This document shows, one piece after another, positions 17,992 through 27,273 of a stretch of DNA of 64,000 nt (positions are counted from its first letter, which is position 1; every line of letters begins with the position of its first letter). The notes below the pieces were generated by a model, which saw only the letters and a list, made by a program, of their open reading frames with translations, ran no database searches and was not told where the DNA came from. The stretch covers positions 1 to 64,000 of the forward strand of contig CADADP010000005.1 of NCBI GenBank assembly GCA_902786725.1, read 5' to 3'. Source of the DNA: an uncultured Bacteroidales bacterium. Its GTDB lineage: Bacteria > Bacteroidota > Bacteroidia > Bacteroidales > Muribaculaceae. The position numbers were made by a program, and so were the translations under genes.

Positions 17992-18315
17992 CAACGCGCC
18001 GAATCATTCCTAGAAGAGCTGAATTCTGAATCTGTTCAGCCTCACTAACACAAAGCGGTGTGCTCTATGTCGTTCCTCATGCCGAGGCGGCCATGCGAGC
18101 CACCGCTTGTTTCATTACTAACGCCACTAAGTGACCGCCCTTCTTTATAGTTACTATGATAGGAAGAATAGTTATTTTTTGTAAAACAGAGCACGCACTT
18201 GCCGAAAATTCATTGAAAATGATTTACTTTGCAAATTAATTGGCACGGAAATTGCTGTAATGATACTTGCGATGTGTCCCGATTAAGAATTAATTAGCGA
18301 AAAATAACACAGAAA
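17992..18315. other. Intergenic region between deoC and lepB (324 bp)
   Basis: No gene or tRNA is seen. The first part has a 6-bp stem (GCTGAA/TTCAGC) shortly after the deoC stop, without a T-tract. Near 18225 there is TTACTTTG, one base off TAnnTTTG, with a TTG about 22 bases upstream. This may be the lepB promoter, leaving a leader of about 80 bases. Confidence 0.4.
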
Positions 18316-19785
18316 ATGGATATACTCAAGGCAGAGAAAACGACTGAGACAAGCGTGGAGAAAACGGCTGAAAAGAAGAGGGCTGAGGAAGGTGAACTGC
18401 AGCATGGTGGGCTCATGGAGCGCCTGGCGCGCGTAAAGACGTCGCGCTGGATTCGTTTTGGCCTCGTAAGCGCCGTGTTTTTCGCCTGGGTTGCCTGGCT
18501 GGGCAACTGGTGGGTGGCGCTCGCGTGGTTCCTACTCGCCGATATCTACCTCACGCAGTTCATCCCCTGGACCTGGTGGAGACACAGCAAGAGCAAGGTC
18601 ACACGCACTGTCATGGGATGGGTAGATGCCATCGTATATGCCCTGGTGCTGGTCTATTTCCTCTTCCTGTTCGTGGGGCAGAACTATCAGATTCCTTCAT
18701 CGTCGCTCGAGAAAACTTTGCTAACCGGCGATTTCCTCTGGGTCAACAAGATGGTTTACGGACCTCGTGTGCCGCAAACTCCACTTCACTTCCCGCTCAC
18801 GCAGAACACTCTGCCCTGGCTCAACTGCAAGTCTTATATCGAGCATCCCCAACTGGCCTATCACCGCCTTAAGGGCCTTCGTAGCGTGGAGCGTGGCGAC
18901 ATCGTTGTATTCAACTTTCCCGCCGGCGACACTGTGGCTACCCGTTGCCCCAACCCCGACTACTACACGCTCTGCTACGAGCGCGGAGCGGCTGTGGTGA
19001 AGGGTAACAAGGAACTCTACGGCGACATTATCTATCGCCCGGTTGACCGTCGCGACAACTATGTGAAGCGATGCGTGGGGCTGCCGGGAGAGACGCTGGC
19101 TATTAAGGGCGGTGTGATTCATATCAACGGCGTGCCGCAGCCGCAACCTGAAAACGTGCAGTTCTTCTACTGGGTGCAGACCGACGGCACAGGTATCACC
19201 ATTGATATGTTTGAAAAACTGGGCATCAGCGTCGAAGACCGCCACCTCGTCCAAGATGCCGGCTCTGCCTCAGGACTCAACTATGTCCTGCCGCTCACTG
19301 CCTCGATGAAGGCCGAACTCGAGGCAAAACCCTGGGTGAAAAGCGTCGAACGCATGGTCCCCGACGAGGGTGAAAGCAAGATCACATATCCGGTAGGGGA
19401 GGACTTCGGATGGACTCACCAGGACTATGGACCTGTCATTATCCCCAAAAAAGGAATGACTGTGAAACTAAGTCCTATGAACATCGCCCTCTACGCGCGA
19501 TGCATCAAGAATTACGAAGGCAACAGCCTTGAGGTGCGTGGCGGTAAAGCCATCATCAATGGCAGGCCCGCCGATACCTACACCTTCGCCATGGACTACT
19601 ACTGGATGATGGGCGACAACCGCGACAATTCGCTCGACTCGCGCTACTGGGGTTTCGTACCTGAGGACCACATTGTGGGTACCCCCATGATTGTCCTCAT
19701 CTCGTTCAACAAGGATAAGCCGCTCCTCAGCGGTGGCATAAGGTGGAACCGCATCTTCAAAATGCCTAACCCCGACAAGAAATAG
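18316..19785 (+). CDS. lepB: Signal peptidase I (long Bacteroidetes form)
   Basis: A 489-residue membrane serine protease that removes signal peptides. The charged N-terminus is cytoplasmic; hydrophobic segments lie at about 46-86 and 104-121. The catalytic Ser is in YQIPSSSLEKTLLTGDFLWV (Ser130 by alignment to PSxSM), and the general-base Lys is in DNYVKRCVGLPGETLAIKGG (Lys251). The C-terminal MMGDNRDNSLDSRYWGFVP is the S26 box. It is much longer than E. coli LepB because of insertions between the boxes (about 150-235 and 270-420). A WbqC-like gene follows 14 bases later. Confidence 0.95.
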   Translation: MDILKAEKTTETSVEKTAEKKRAEEGELQHGGLMERLARVKTSRWIRFGLVSAVFFAWVAWLGNWWVALAWFLLADIYLTQFIPWTWWRHSKSKVTRTVMGWVDAIVYALVLVYFLFLFVGQNYQIPSSSLEKTLLTGDFLWVNKMVYGPRVPQTPLHFPLTQNTLPWLNCKSYIEHPQLAYHRLKGLRSVERGDIVVFNFPAGDTVATRCPNPDYYTLCYERGAAVVKGNKELYGDIIYRPVDRRDNYVKRCVGLPGETLAIKGGVIHINGVPQPQPENVQFFYWVQTDGTGITIDMFEKLGISVEDRHLVQDAGSASGLNYVLPLTASMKAELEAKPWVKSVERMVPDEGESKITYPVGEDFGWTHQDYGPVIIPKKGMTVKLSPMNIALYARCIKNYEGNSLEVRGGKAIINGRPADTYTFAMDYYWMMGDNRDNSLDSRYWGFVPEDHIVGTPMIVLISFNKDKPLLSGGIRWNRIFKMPNPDKK

Positions 19786-19799
19786 TTCCTCCACGTGCT

Positions 19800-20474
19800 G
19801 TGTTTGTGCCTGGTACATTCAATAGCGAGCGAAAGCCTCTAATCGTAGGCAGCAACTGCGCCGGTAGCGTGCGCTTCTATGCCGCCATGCTCACCGCTCA
19901 GCGCGTTCTCATCGATGCCGACGAGCAACACCTGCCACTGCGCCACAGCCACCACCGATACGTCATTCTGGGACCAAACGGGCCACAGACTCTCACCGTG
20001 CCGCTCGTGGGCGAAACCGACGCTATGACCGTGCCTATGCGCGACGTGAGAATATCCAATCACGGCAAGTGGCGACATCTTCACTGGGGCGCGCTTTATT
20101 CTTCCTATGGCAAAACTCCCTATTTCCACTATTTCGCCCCCGACCTGGAGCGAATCATCGTGCATGGGCAACAAGACTTCCTGCTCGACTTCAATGAGCA
20201 GATTCACAACGCGATAGTGGATTTTGCCGACCTGCCCATAATGGCGCACACAACCTCTGGCGCGCTCCCCGCCGATGCTCTCGACCTGCGGCGCAAGATT
20301 GCCGGCAAGCGCCCCGATACCCTGCCCATCACCAACGTGCCCTACTACCAGTTGTGGAGCCACCGATTTGGCTTCACACCGGGCTTGAGCATTCTAGACC
20401 TGATTATGAACACCGGACGTGAATCCATATTTACACTGCTGAAAATGACCGACACCACAACCATAGATATCTAA
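19800..20474 (+). CDS. WbqC family protein
   Basis: A 224-residue protein of the WbqC-like family, found in O-antigen and other loci and adjacent to lepB in many Bacteroidetes; its biochemical role is unproven. Typical features are YAAMLTAQRVLIDADEQHLP near the N-terminus, the polar TLTVPLVGE, and WRHLHWGALYSSYGKTPYF followed by YFAPDLERII. The GTG at 19800 is the longest sensible start, 14 bases after lepB; a second GTG at 19806 is possible. It is probably cotranscribed with lepB. Confidence 0.85.
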   Translation: MFVPGTFNSERKPLIVGSNCAGSVRFYAAMLTAQRVLIDADEQHLPLRHSHHRYVILGPNGPQTLTVPLVGETDAMTVPMRDVRISNHGKWRHLHWGALYSSYGKTPYFHYFAPDLERIIVHGQQDFLLDFNEQIHNAIVDFADLPIMAHTTSGALPADALDLRRKIAGKRPDTLPITNVPYYQLWSHRFGFTPGLSILDLIMNTGRESIFTLLKMTDTTTIDI

Positions 20475-20682
20475 TCTCCGCACACACCTTCGTCTATTCT
20501 GCCTATTTGGGCCTTTAAATGGCCTCTCGCGACTTATAACCACCATCATGTATCTCTCTAATGTATGACTCCTATTCCGGCCTGTAATGGCTTATTCCGG
20601 CCTTAATTCACCACTTGTTGCGGTCTAATGACCGATTTGGAATGAGCATCGTGCTGTCGCGATACGGCCTATTCAATTATTA

Positions 20683-20714
20683 GTGGGGCGAGCCCCTACA
20701 CGGACTCGCCCCAC
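20683..20714. repeat. Perfect 10-bp GC-rich hairpin in the convergent spacer
   Basis: GTGGGGCGAG (20683-20692) pairs perfectly with CTCGCCCCAC (20705-20714) around a 12-base loop. It lies between the convergent WbqC-like and dockerin genes and 30 bases beyond the dockerin stop. Without a T-tract it may be a bidirectional transcript-end structure or one copy of a dispersed intergenic palindrome. The 5' part of the same 269-bp spacer (20475-20743) also repeats TATTCCGGCCT twice. Confidence 0.6.
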
Positions 20715-20743
20715 CTTATCTCATGCGGATAATCGCTTACCGC

Positions 20744-23656
20744 TTATATGCCCATCACACGGTTAGCCAGTTGCACCACGTCGGTGATATCCACTTCACC
20801 GTCACCGGTAATGTCGGCGTTACCCACTACAAACAACTCAGGCGTTTCGCCCATCACATGGTTCGCTAAGTTCACCACGTCGGTAATATCCACTTCGTTG
20901 TCTCCGTTCACGTCACCCGGGTTACCTGTGTGGCCTATATATATCATGCCTGCAACCGGATTTCCGTTTTGATACACAAACGTCTTCTGCTCCTCGTTGA
21001 AAGTCACGTTTTGCGGATAATAAATAGTGCTGTTGCTCAGCGTAATATAACTCATGTCCTTCACTGTCTGCTGGTCCACTGCCGAGCTGCTTATGGCATT
21101 CAGCGTCACGTCAGAGTTGTTTATTTCCATTGTCGCGCTCGCGCTTCCGCCTTGAACCGATGTAGTGGTCGAACGTAGATTAAGTTCACCCGTTAGATTA
21201 CTCAACTTCACGGCTCCTATCACGTAGAGAGCCGCCGGCTCCGTAGCCGTCACGTTCACGTTCACATCGTTCCCGCTGAGCGTCATCTTTCCTTCGCGGC
21301 TAATCAGTGCGCCCAGGCCCGTATTGGCGTATATCTTGCACGTGCCCACAAACTTCACCGTCACGTCATCCAGCGTCTCTATCGAGCCGGTCAGCACAGC
21401 GTCTTCCACCGTCAGCACATTGCTCGTGGGCGAGTAACTTATCGTGCCGGCTGTTAGGCCGTCGGGTACTATGTTCTCATAGTTATCCTCGGTAACGCGC
21501 GTGCCTCCCACTATCACAGGGTATTTCTCCGAGGGCACTATATGGAGCTTTGCGTTGGCCGATAGCATCGTCTCGCCATTCCACAATTTGCCGTTCGACC
21601 CCACGTTAAGCGCTTCGTGCGATACGCACTTGCAGCCTTCCAGAGTCAACTCTTTAAAACCTCCCATCGGGAAATATGTACCACTGGCCGTCACCTCCGA
21701 GTTCTTAATCTTCAGCGTGGTGTAGGTCGAGGTTCCGGTGCCTCCGTGTATCGCGGGGAAACCTCCGCCGGTGTTTGTTACCGTCAGTTTTATGTTATCT
21801 ATAGTGTTCACCGCGCTCCCAGAGCCTATCAACTTCAGGACCGGCCAATATTGGCTCGATGATTCAATGGTAAGCGATGCTCCGTCTTCGCCCTCGATGG
21901 TGGCGGCAGTCAGGGCGTCGCTTGTGAAACTCAAGCCACCGTAGCGCACCGCGTCACCGGTCCGGCTCAGGTAGTTGTCGCCTATGCAGCGCACCTTCAC
22001 GTTATTCTCCTTGATATCTATCAGGTTCCACTCCAGATTGCTGTTGTCTTCTATGCGGGCGTTCTCCAGTGTCAGCACGTTGTTTGTCGGGTCGAAATAC
22101 ACCTTACCGCTCTTCACTGCCCCGTTACCGGTAATATCCTTGTAATTGCCCTCGGTCACAGGTATGCCGTTCACCCAGATCGACATCTCCATAGCATTGG
22201 CTTTGAACTGAACTATACGCGCGCCGTCGCTGTAGTGGTTGTAGGAGTCGAATATCTTTTTCTCATCGTCCCACACCATATCCAACTCGCCCGTTAGGGT
22301 GGCGAACTTGCACTCATAATTGGTGAAGCCCGTCAGAGCGCCGCGCCCCAGATGGTGTGTATAGAAGTACAATTCGCTGTTGGTCACTTTCAGTGTCACG
22401 TTGCTCGCTGTTGCCACTACCGGCTCAAAACTCCTCAGACCCCATGACCCCGAGCTACTGGTCGTCATGTTGTCGAAGTGTAGTGTGGTTCCGGCTCCGC
22501 TCATCACTATTCCGTTCGATGCTCCGGTCTCCATGCCACTGCCGTAGCCCAGCATTATCCACGACGTCTTGGTCTGTATGCTGAACTCAAGGCTACTGTT
22601 TGAAGTGATTATATCCTTCATCGAGCGGATAAACAACTGGTTATTACCCACATTGCGCACGTGAAGCGTGGCCTTGGTCCCAAGCTCGCTCTTGATGGCC
22701 TGCTCTTCGGCCGTAACGGCGTAGTTGAATGCTTGGCCGTTATTGCCGTTACTGAACACCAGCGATGTAGTCGTCTCGTCAAAGTACATCTTGCAATTTT
22801 CGTCCAGAGTCTTACCGCTTATGTCCGAGAACGAGGCGTTTCCGCTCGCCTCTACCGCGGCACGAAGGTCATCCTTGTTCGTCTCTGTTACCTGAACGCC
22901 GGCCACCCACAGCGGATATTTTTTCACAGTTTCCACTGTCACTCTCTGGGCAATCTGTCCGTCCTCTGTCTCATAGCTTTGCGTCGATGTGTTGTAACTT
23001 CCATTATACGGCACGTTCACGCTGCAGTTAGTCGTTGAAAAGCTGGTTAAGCCCGATATGGCAGCGCCCGCGCGACTTCTCGCATTCAGGTTTGAGTGTT
23101 CAACGCTCAGTCTCGACGAATTAGTTCCTTGTATGGCCGCCCGGGCAGCATCCGCAACCGCCGTAACCGATGCATCCTGCAAGTTCAGCCTTGTCCCAGT
23201 CAGAGCAATAGGTATAGTCCCGTTCACGGTAATGCTGTGAGCCACCAGGTTGCCGGCGTAGTTACCCATTGTAACAGTCCCGCAATCTTTCAGCGCAATG
23301 CCTATCGTTGAATTCAACGAAGAAGAGGAAGAACTCACTTTGAGTTTGTTCGTGCCCTTCAGCACAATCTGCAGGCCGGTTATACCATCGGCATATATCG
23401 CGGCTTTAATTCTCGTAGAGACGTTGTAGCCTTCGGTAATCGTAGCGTTTTCCAGCGTAAGCACGGGAACTCTGCTAAGTGCCTTCCCAATCCCTGTCTC
23501 GTAACTGAAAGTTACATTACCCGAAATACCGGTGCCGGTAATAGCGCCTGTACCTGTAACTTCCACACCGCCCACGTAAAGGGCCGCAGCCGCAGTGTCT
23601 GTTGCTGTCATTAGCAGCACCGCCGCCATAATTGTTGTAAGTAATCGTTTAAGCAT
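20744..23656 (-). CDS. Large secreted repeat protein with C-terminal dockerin-type domain
   Basis: 970 residues with a signal peptide (1-25, ending in TAAAALYV). The body contains four divergent repeats of about 220-245 residues, each opening with a strand-turn motif of the type W/L-V-x-G-x-x-V-T-E. They begin near residues 26 (LYVGGVEVTG), 246 (YPLWVAGVQVTE), 491 (MSIWVNGIPVTEGN) and 711 (YPVIVGGTRVTEDN), and contain many short beta-strand segments such as VLTLENARI and VLTVEDAVL. The C-terminus (about 910-970) has two Ca-binding dockerin-like loops, GDVNGDNEVDITDVVNLANH and ADITGDGEVDITDVVQLANR. No enzyme domain is recognised; it is probably a surface adhesin or scaffold component. It has its own promoter (23803-23833). 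Confidence 0.85.
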   Translation of the reverse strand: MLKRLLTTIMAAVLLMTATDTAAAALYVGGVEVTGTGAITGTGISGNVTFSYETGIGKALSRVPVLTLENATITEGYNVSTRIKAAIYADGITGLQIVLKGTNKLKVSSSSSSLNSTIGIALKDCGTVTMGNYAGNLVAHSITVNGTIPIALTGTRLNLQDASVTAVADAARAAIQGTNSSRLSVEHSNLNARSRAGAAISGLTSFSTTNCSVNVPYNGSYNTSTQSYETEDGQIAQRVTVETVKKYPLWVAGVQVTETNKDDLRAAVEASGNASFSDISGKTLDENCKMYFDETTTSLVFSNGNNGQAFNYAVTAEEQAIKSELGTKATLHVRNVGNNQLFIRSMKDIITSNSSLEFSIQTKTSWIMLGYGSGMETGASNGIVMSGAGTTLHFDNMTTSSSGSWGLRSFEPVVATASNVTLKVTNSELYFYTHHLGRGALTGFTNYECKFATLTGELDMVWDDEKKIFDSYNHYSDGARIVQFKANAMEMSIWVNGIPVTEGNYKDITGNGAVKSGKVYFDPTNNVLTLENARIEDNSNLEWNLIDIKENNVKVRCIGDNYLSRTGDAVRYGGLSFTSDALTAATIEGEDGASLTIESSSQYWPVLKLIGSGSAVNTIDNIKLTVTNTGGGFPAIHGGTGTSTYTTLKIKNSEVTASGTYFPMGGFKELTLEGCKCVSHEALNVGSNGKLWNGETMLSANAKLHIVPSEKYPVIVGGTRVTEDNYENIVPDGLTAGTISYSPTSNVLTVEDAVLTGSIETLDDVTVKFVGTCKIYANTGLGALISREGKMTLSGNDVNVNVTATEPAALYVIGAVKLSNLTGELNLRSTTTSVQGGSASATMEINNSDVTLNAISSSAVDQQTVKDMSYITLSNSTIYYPQNVTFNEEQKTFVYQNGNPVAGMIYIGHTGNPGDVNGDNEVDITDVVNLANHVMGETPELFVVGNADITGDGEVDITDVVQLANRVMGI

Positions 23657-23802
23657 AACCTATGGTTTTAATTGGTTAATAATCTGTCTCTAATCCCGCC
23701 GTACTCGCATTCGCTCCCGGCGGATGTCGCTTGCTCTGAAAGTTGGGGAAACGGCTTGTCTCTTTCTGCTTCTTCCACCAAGTTTTCTCCCCCTAACATC
23801 TG

Positions 23803-23833
23803 CAAATTTATAAAATAATTCGCACTTTGTCAA
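23803..23833 (-). promoter_or_regulatory. Promoter of the dockerin protein gene
   Basis: Minus strand TTG at 23831-23833, 20-base spacer, TAAATTTG at 23803-23810: an exact match to TTG-N20-TAnnTTTG. The leader to the ATG at 23656 is about 140 bases. Confidence 0.8.
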
Positions 23834-23895
23834 TGTTTTTTTCTACATTTTCATTCTCTCCGCACTGGCACTGGCTCCACCTCCTTCTCGCCCAC

Positions 23896-24552
23896 TCAAT
23901 CTGCCCGTGTGCGCAACTGGAACGAAGTGATGGTATATAGCTTCTTCCCGTCAGAAAACCCCACCGAGAAATCAGCAACTCCGTTCTTTAGTTTGCGGGT
24001 GGCCACCACATGGGCCTGGTAACGCACGGCCCGGCCCGGGGCCAGCTCGCTCACTATCGCCGTGGGCGACAAGTATATCTGCTTCGTCCCGCTCACAGTT
24101 ATCACCGGTGCTATGTTGTAAACGTATTCATCGCCCGTGTTGCGGATGTCAAACACTATCTTGGAGTGCTCTTCGGCGTCAATCATGCCGTTGTTCCAGT
24201 CGTCTTCCTCTATCAGCCGCATGTTCTCTATCTCGAGCTTAGCAAACGGGCTGTAGCTGTTATTTTGCCTGTAATCGCCCGATTCGTAGTCACCGTAGTA
24301 GTCCGATGTCCGGTAGTTCCCGTCTTCGGTCTTCGGAGCGGTGGCTGCAGCACCAAGCACTCCGCCTATGGCCATACCCGCCAGCGTTCCCACGTTATGC
24401 CCGTGCCGTCCTCCCGTTATTCCGCCTATTGCCGACCCGAACAAGCCGCCCAGTGAAGCGCCTGTAGCGGCACCATAGAACTGACTCGTAGTCGTGCATG
24501 AACTCAGCGTCAGTGCCAAGCCCAGCATCACTATTGCTATCTTTTTCATCAT
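23896..24552 (-). CDS. Glycine-zipper lipoprotein
   Basis: 218 residues with a lipoprotein signal (LTLSSC, lipidated Cys at about residue 19). Next is a glycine-zipper region GAATGASLGGLFGSAIGGIT and LAGMAIGGVLGAAAT (about 27-72), a motif that inserts in or oligomerises on membranes. The C-terminal part (about 105-218) looks like a beta-sandwich: LEIENMRLIEEDDWNNGMID, KIVFDIRNTGDEYVYNIAPV and FSVGFSDGKKLYTITSFQLR. The role is unknown; outer-membrane anchoring is inferred. A second ATG one codon in is equally plausible. Confidence 0.8.
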   Translation of the reverse strand: MMKKIAIVMLGLALTLSSCTTTSQFYGAATGASLGGLFGSAIGGITGGRHGHNVGTLAGMAIGGVLGAAATAPKTEDGNYRTSDYYGDYESGDYRQNNSYSPFAKLEIENMRLIEEDDWNNGMIDAEEHSKIVFDIRNTGDEYVYNIAPVITVSGTKQIYLSPTAIVSELAPGRAVRYQAHVVATRKLKNGVADFSVGFSDGKKLYTITSFQLRTRAD

Positions 24553-24697
24553 TTTTTTCTCCTCGTTTTTCAGCGTTTACTTAGTTTTCCGACCGCTAAT
24601 TTACGATTTTAATTCCAACTCTCACAAGTTTTTCAGCAAATCTTACTTTTTTCATAACCATTAGCCCCCCAATCGCACCCTCCCCATCCACACAACG

Positions 24698-24730
24698 CGC
24701 GCCACATGGCGGTAAGAGCCACGTGGCGCG
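24698..24730. repeat. 13-bp GC-rich inverted repeat after the rubrerythrin gene
   Basis: Positions 24698-24710 pair with 24718-24730 with one mismatch around a 7-base loop. The repeat lies 29 bases past the rubrerythrin stop. No T-tract follows on the minus strand, so transcript-end function is only inferred. Confidence 0.5.
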
Positions 24731-24758
24731 TTCACACTTATTTTTCTCGTTCAGTTTC

Positions 24759-25301
24759 TTAGTAGTTCTCGGCTTTTAGCTGGAAATAGGCTTGCGGGTG
24801 ATTGCACACGGGGCATACTTCGGGTGCGGCTTTGCCCACCACAATGTGGCCACAGTTGCTGCACTGCCAGATGCACTCCTCGTCGCGCGAGAACACCAGT
24901 TTGCCTTCCACGTTGGCCAGCAGTTTGCGATAGCGGTCCTCGTGAGCCTTTTCTATCGCGGCCACGCCCTCCATCTTCTCGGCAATCTCGTCAAAGCCTT
25001 CTTCGCGGGCCTCCTGAGCCATGCGTTTATACATGTCGGTCCACTCAAAGTTCTCGCCTTCGGCCGCGGCTTTCAGGTTCTCGGCTGTGCTCTTTATCGC
25101 GCCGCCCTCCAGATATTTAAACCACATCTTGGCGTGCTCTTTTTCTTGTGCGGAGGTTTCCTCAAAAATGGCTGCTATCTGCACGTAACCATCCTTCTTG
25201 GCCTTTGAGGCGAAGTAAGTGTATTTGTTGCGTGCCTGCGACTCTCCGGCGAATGCTTCTTGGAGGTTTTTCTCGGTTTTGGTTCCTTTAAGTTCTTTCA
25301 T
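24759..25301 (-). CDS. Rubrerythrin
   Basis: 180 residues from the ATG at 25301, which gives the canonical start MKELKGTKTEKNLQEAFAGE. The N-terminal ferritin-like four-helix domain has the di-iron carboxylates in AFAGESQARNKYTYFA, FEETSAQEKEHAKMW and KMEGVAAIEKAHEDRY. The C-terminal rubredoxin domain has paired CxxC motifs, WQCSNCGHIV and PEVCPVCNHP. It reduces hydrogen peroxide in anaerobes using electrons from NADH-linked partners. It begins 53 bases after the Na/Pi transporter gene and may be read through from it. Confidence 0.95.
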   Translation of the reverse strand: MKELKGTKTEKNLQEAFAGESQARNKYTYFASKAKKDGYVQIAAIFEETSAQEKEHAKMWFKYLEGGAIKSTAENLKAAAEGENFEWTDMYKRMAQEAREEGFDEIAEKMEGVAAIEKAHEDRYRKLLANVEGKLVFSRDEECIWQCSNCGHIVVGKAAPEVCPVCNHPQAYFQLKAENY

Positions 25302-25354
25302 AGTGTTTCTTAATTGTTTTAAAATTAGTGAATTAATATTAGTTGCGTTTATAA

Positions 25355-27172
25355 TCAATTTTTACTCAGCACTTCCTGCTCAAATTTCATCGTGGATTGA
25401 ACCTCAGGGTTCTTGCGACGCTTAATCATTTCTTCCACGCCGTCTATCACGTTCACGATGAAATCGCCCAGTTTCTCGGCCTCGCAGATGATATCCAGAT
25501 AGAATATACCGGCCTGATACGGATATTTCTTCTGGTTGATGTTCTCAATATTCTCGGTGCGGCACAGGTTGCGGAAGTTGTTGATTTCTCGCTCTTTGTT
25601 GTAGTTGCGCATCAGGTCTTCGGTGGTCACGTTGTCCAGGTCGCAAAGCACGGCCACCATGTTGGTCATGGCTTCGCTCACATACTTTAGCATCGTGTCT
25701 ATGTTGTCGTAGTTATACTGGGTGAAGTGCGCGTGTATCTCTTCCTTGCGTACCAGCGTCTTGGCTATGTTATTACACGAGTCGGCTATGCTTTCTATCT
25801 CGCTCACAAAGTTCAGCATTGTTGATATCTGTAACTTGGCGCTGTAACTCAGTCGCCCATCCACCACGCGGTTCAGATAATTCGCTATCTCTATCTCCAT
25901 GCGGTCGGAAATGTCCTCGTATTTGCCTATTCGAGTGAATAGCTCGTTGAACTCCACCGTGCCGGTCTTGGTGTGGATAAGTTCCTTCACCATGCCCAGC
26001 ATACGCTCCACGCGCTCGGCATACACGCATATCTCGCGCTGCGCCTGCATGATGTTGAGCTCGGCTGCTCCCACAAGTCCGCCGCTGATATATTTCAGTT
26101 GGAACTCCACTTCCTCCTTCTTCTTGCTCTTTATCAGGAAATTCACCATCTGCACGTATTGCTTTGTGAACCACACCATTATCAGCAGTGAGAAGATGTT
26201 ATACACCGTGTGGTAGAGCGACATTCCCATCGACATCGCAAATTGCATCTCGCCTATGGCGCCCTCGTCTATTCCGCCTGCCTTGGTGTAGCCGTAGAGT
26301 GTAGTGGGGTCGCCAAAGCCCAGCACATCACGTGTCAGCCACACTATCATATCCACAAACGGGAAGAACGCCGCAATCATCAGGATGGCGCAGAAAATGT
26401 TGTAGAGCAAGTGGCCGGCGGCAGCTTTCTTCGCAGCCGTGTTGCCGCCCAGCGATGCAAGTAGCGGAGTGATGGTGGTTCCCAAGTTGCTGCCCAGTAC
26501 CATCGCACACGACATGTCAAACGGAATCCAACCCTTGGTGGCCATAATCAGCACTATGGCGAATGTGGCGGCACTCGACTGTATCACGATTGTCACAAGC
26601 AAGCCCACCCCGAAGAAAATGAGCATCGACCAGAATCCCATCGACGTATAGGCTTGCAGCGACTCAAATATCTCGGGCGATTTGCTCAGGTCAGGTACAT
26701 TGCTGCTGATAGCGTCCAAACCCATAAACAGGAACACGAAACCTATGAGGAACTCGCCTATCGACTTGTACTGGCTGTTTTTCATAAACAGCATCGGCAC
26801 CGCCACGGCAAGCAATGGTAGCATAAACAGCGACATATTCACCTTGAAACCGAATATCGACACTATCCAAGCTGTGAGTGTGGTTCCTAAATTGGCTCCA
26901 AAGATTACTGCCATCGACTGTTCCAGCGTCATCAAGCCTGCATTCACAAAACTCACCACCATCACCGTCGATGCGCTCGAACTCTGTATCAGCGCGGTGA
27001 TGACCATTCCGGTGAGAACTCCCATGAATGTGTTCTTGGTCATTGCCGATAAGATGCTGCGTAGCCTGTTCCCCGCCGCCTTTTGCAACCCCTCACTCAT
27101 CACTTTCATTCCGTAAAGAAAAAGGCAAACAGCGCCCAGGAGAGCCAGAAAATCCATCAACGAGTAGTCCAT
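25355..27172 (-). CDS. Na+/phosphate cotransporter family protein with C-terminal PhoU-like domain
   Basis: 605 residues. The membrane half carries two inverted NptA-type repeats, each with a QSSSA/QSSAA signature: GMVITALIQSSSASTVMVVS (about 56-75) and TIVIQSSAATFAIVLIMATK (about 195-214). Each is followed by a GxNLGTT motif (GANLGTTLTAW and GSNLGTTITPLL). The C-terminal 240 residues are helical and PhoU-like (NYLNRVVDGRLSYSAKLQ and onward). It probably takes up phosphate or a related anion with Na+. It is transcribed from its own promoter at 27229-27259. Confidence 0.92.
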   Translation of the reverse strand: MDYSLMDFLALLGAVCLFLYGMKVMSEGLQKAAGNRLRSILSAMTKNTFMGVLTGMVITALIQSSSASTVMVVSFVNAGLMTLEQSMAVIFGANLGTTLTAWIVSIFGFKVNMSLFMLPLLAVAVPMLFMKNSQYKSIGEFLIGFVFLFMGLDAISSNVPDLSKSPEIFESLQAYTSMGFWSMLIFFGVGLLVTIVIQSSAATFAIVLIMATKGWIPFDMSCAMVLGSNLGTTITPLLASLGGNTAAKKAAAGHLLYNIFCAILMIAAFFPFVDMIVWLTRDVLGFGDPTTLYGYTKAGGIDEGAIGEMQFAMSMGMSLYHTVYNIFSLLIMVWFTKQYVQMVNFLIKSKKKEEVEFQLKYISGGLVGAAELNIMQAQREICVYAERVERMLGMVKELIHTKTGTVEFNELFTRIGKYEDISDRMEIEIANYLNRVVDGRLSYSAKLQISTMLNFVSEIESIADSCNNIAKTLVRKEEIHAHFTQYNYDNIDTMLKYVSEAMTNMVAVLCDLDNVTTEDLMRNYNKEREINNFRNLCRTENIENINQKKYPYQAGIFYLDIICEAEKLGDFIVNVIDGVEEMIKRRKNPEVQSTMKFEQEVLSKN

Positions 27173-27228
27173 TACCAGTAAGTTATTGTTTTATAAGTGA
27201 ATAGAATAATTATGCTCGTAACTTGTCG

Positions 27229-27259
27229 CAAATTTAAGCAAAATTAACGGCAATTCCAA
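27229..27259 (-). promoter_or_regulatory. Promoter of the Na/Pi cotransporter gene
   Basis: Minus strand TTG at 27257-27259, 20-base spacer, TAAATTTG at 27229-27236: an exact TTG-N20-TAnnTTTG match, beginning 15 bases after the stop codon of the upstream BASS transporter gene. Confidence 0.8.
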
Positions 27260-27273
27260 AAAACGGTTAATTT

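Noticed and set aside
20744..23656. Possible cellulosome component because of the dockerin
   Set aside because: No cohesin, scaffoldin or glycosidase domain is seen in the protein or its neighbours.
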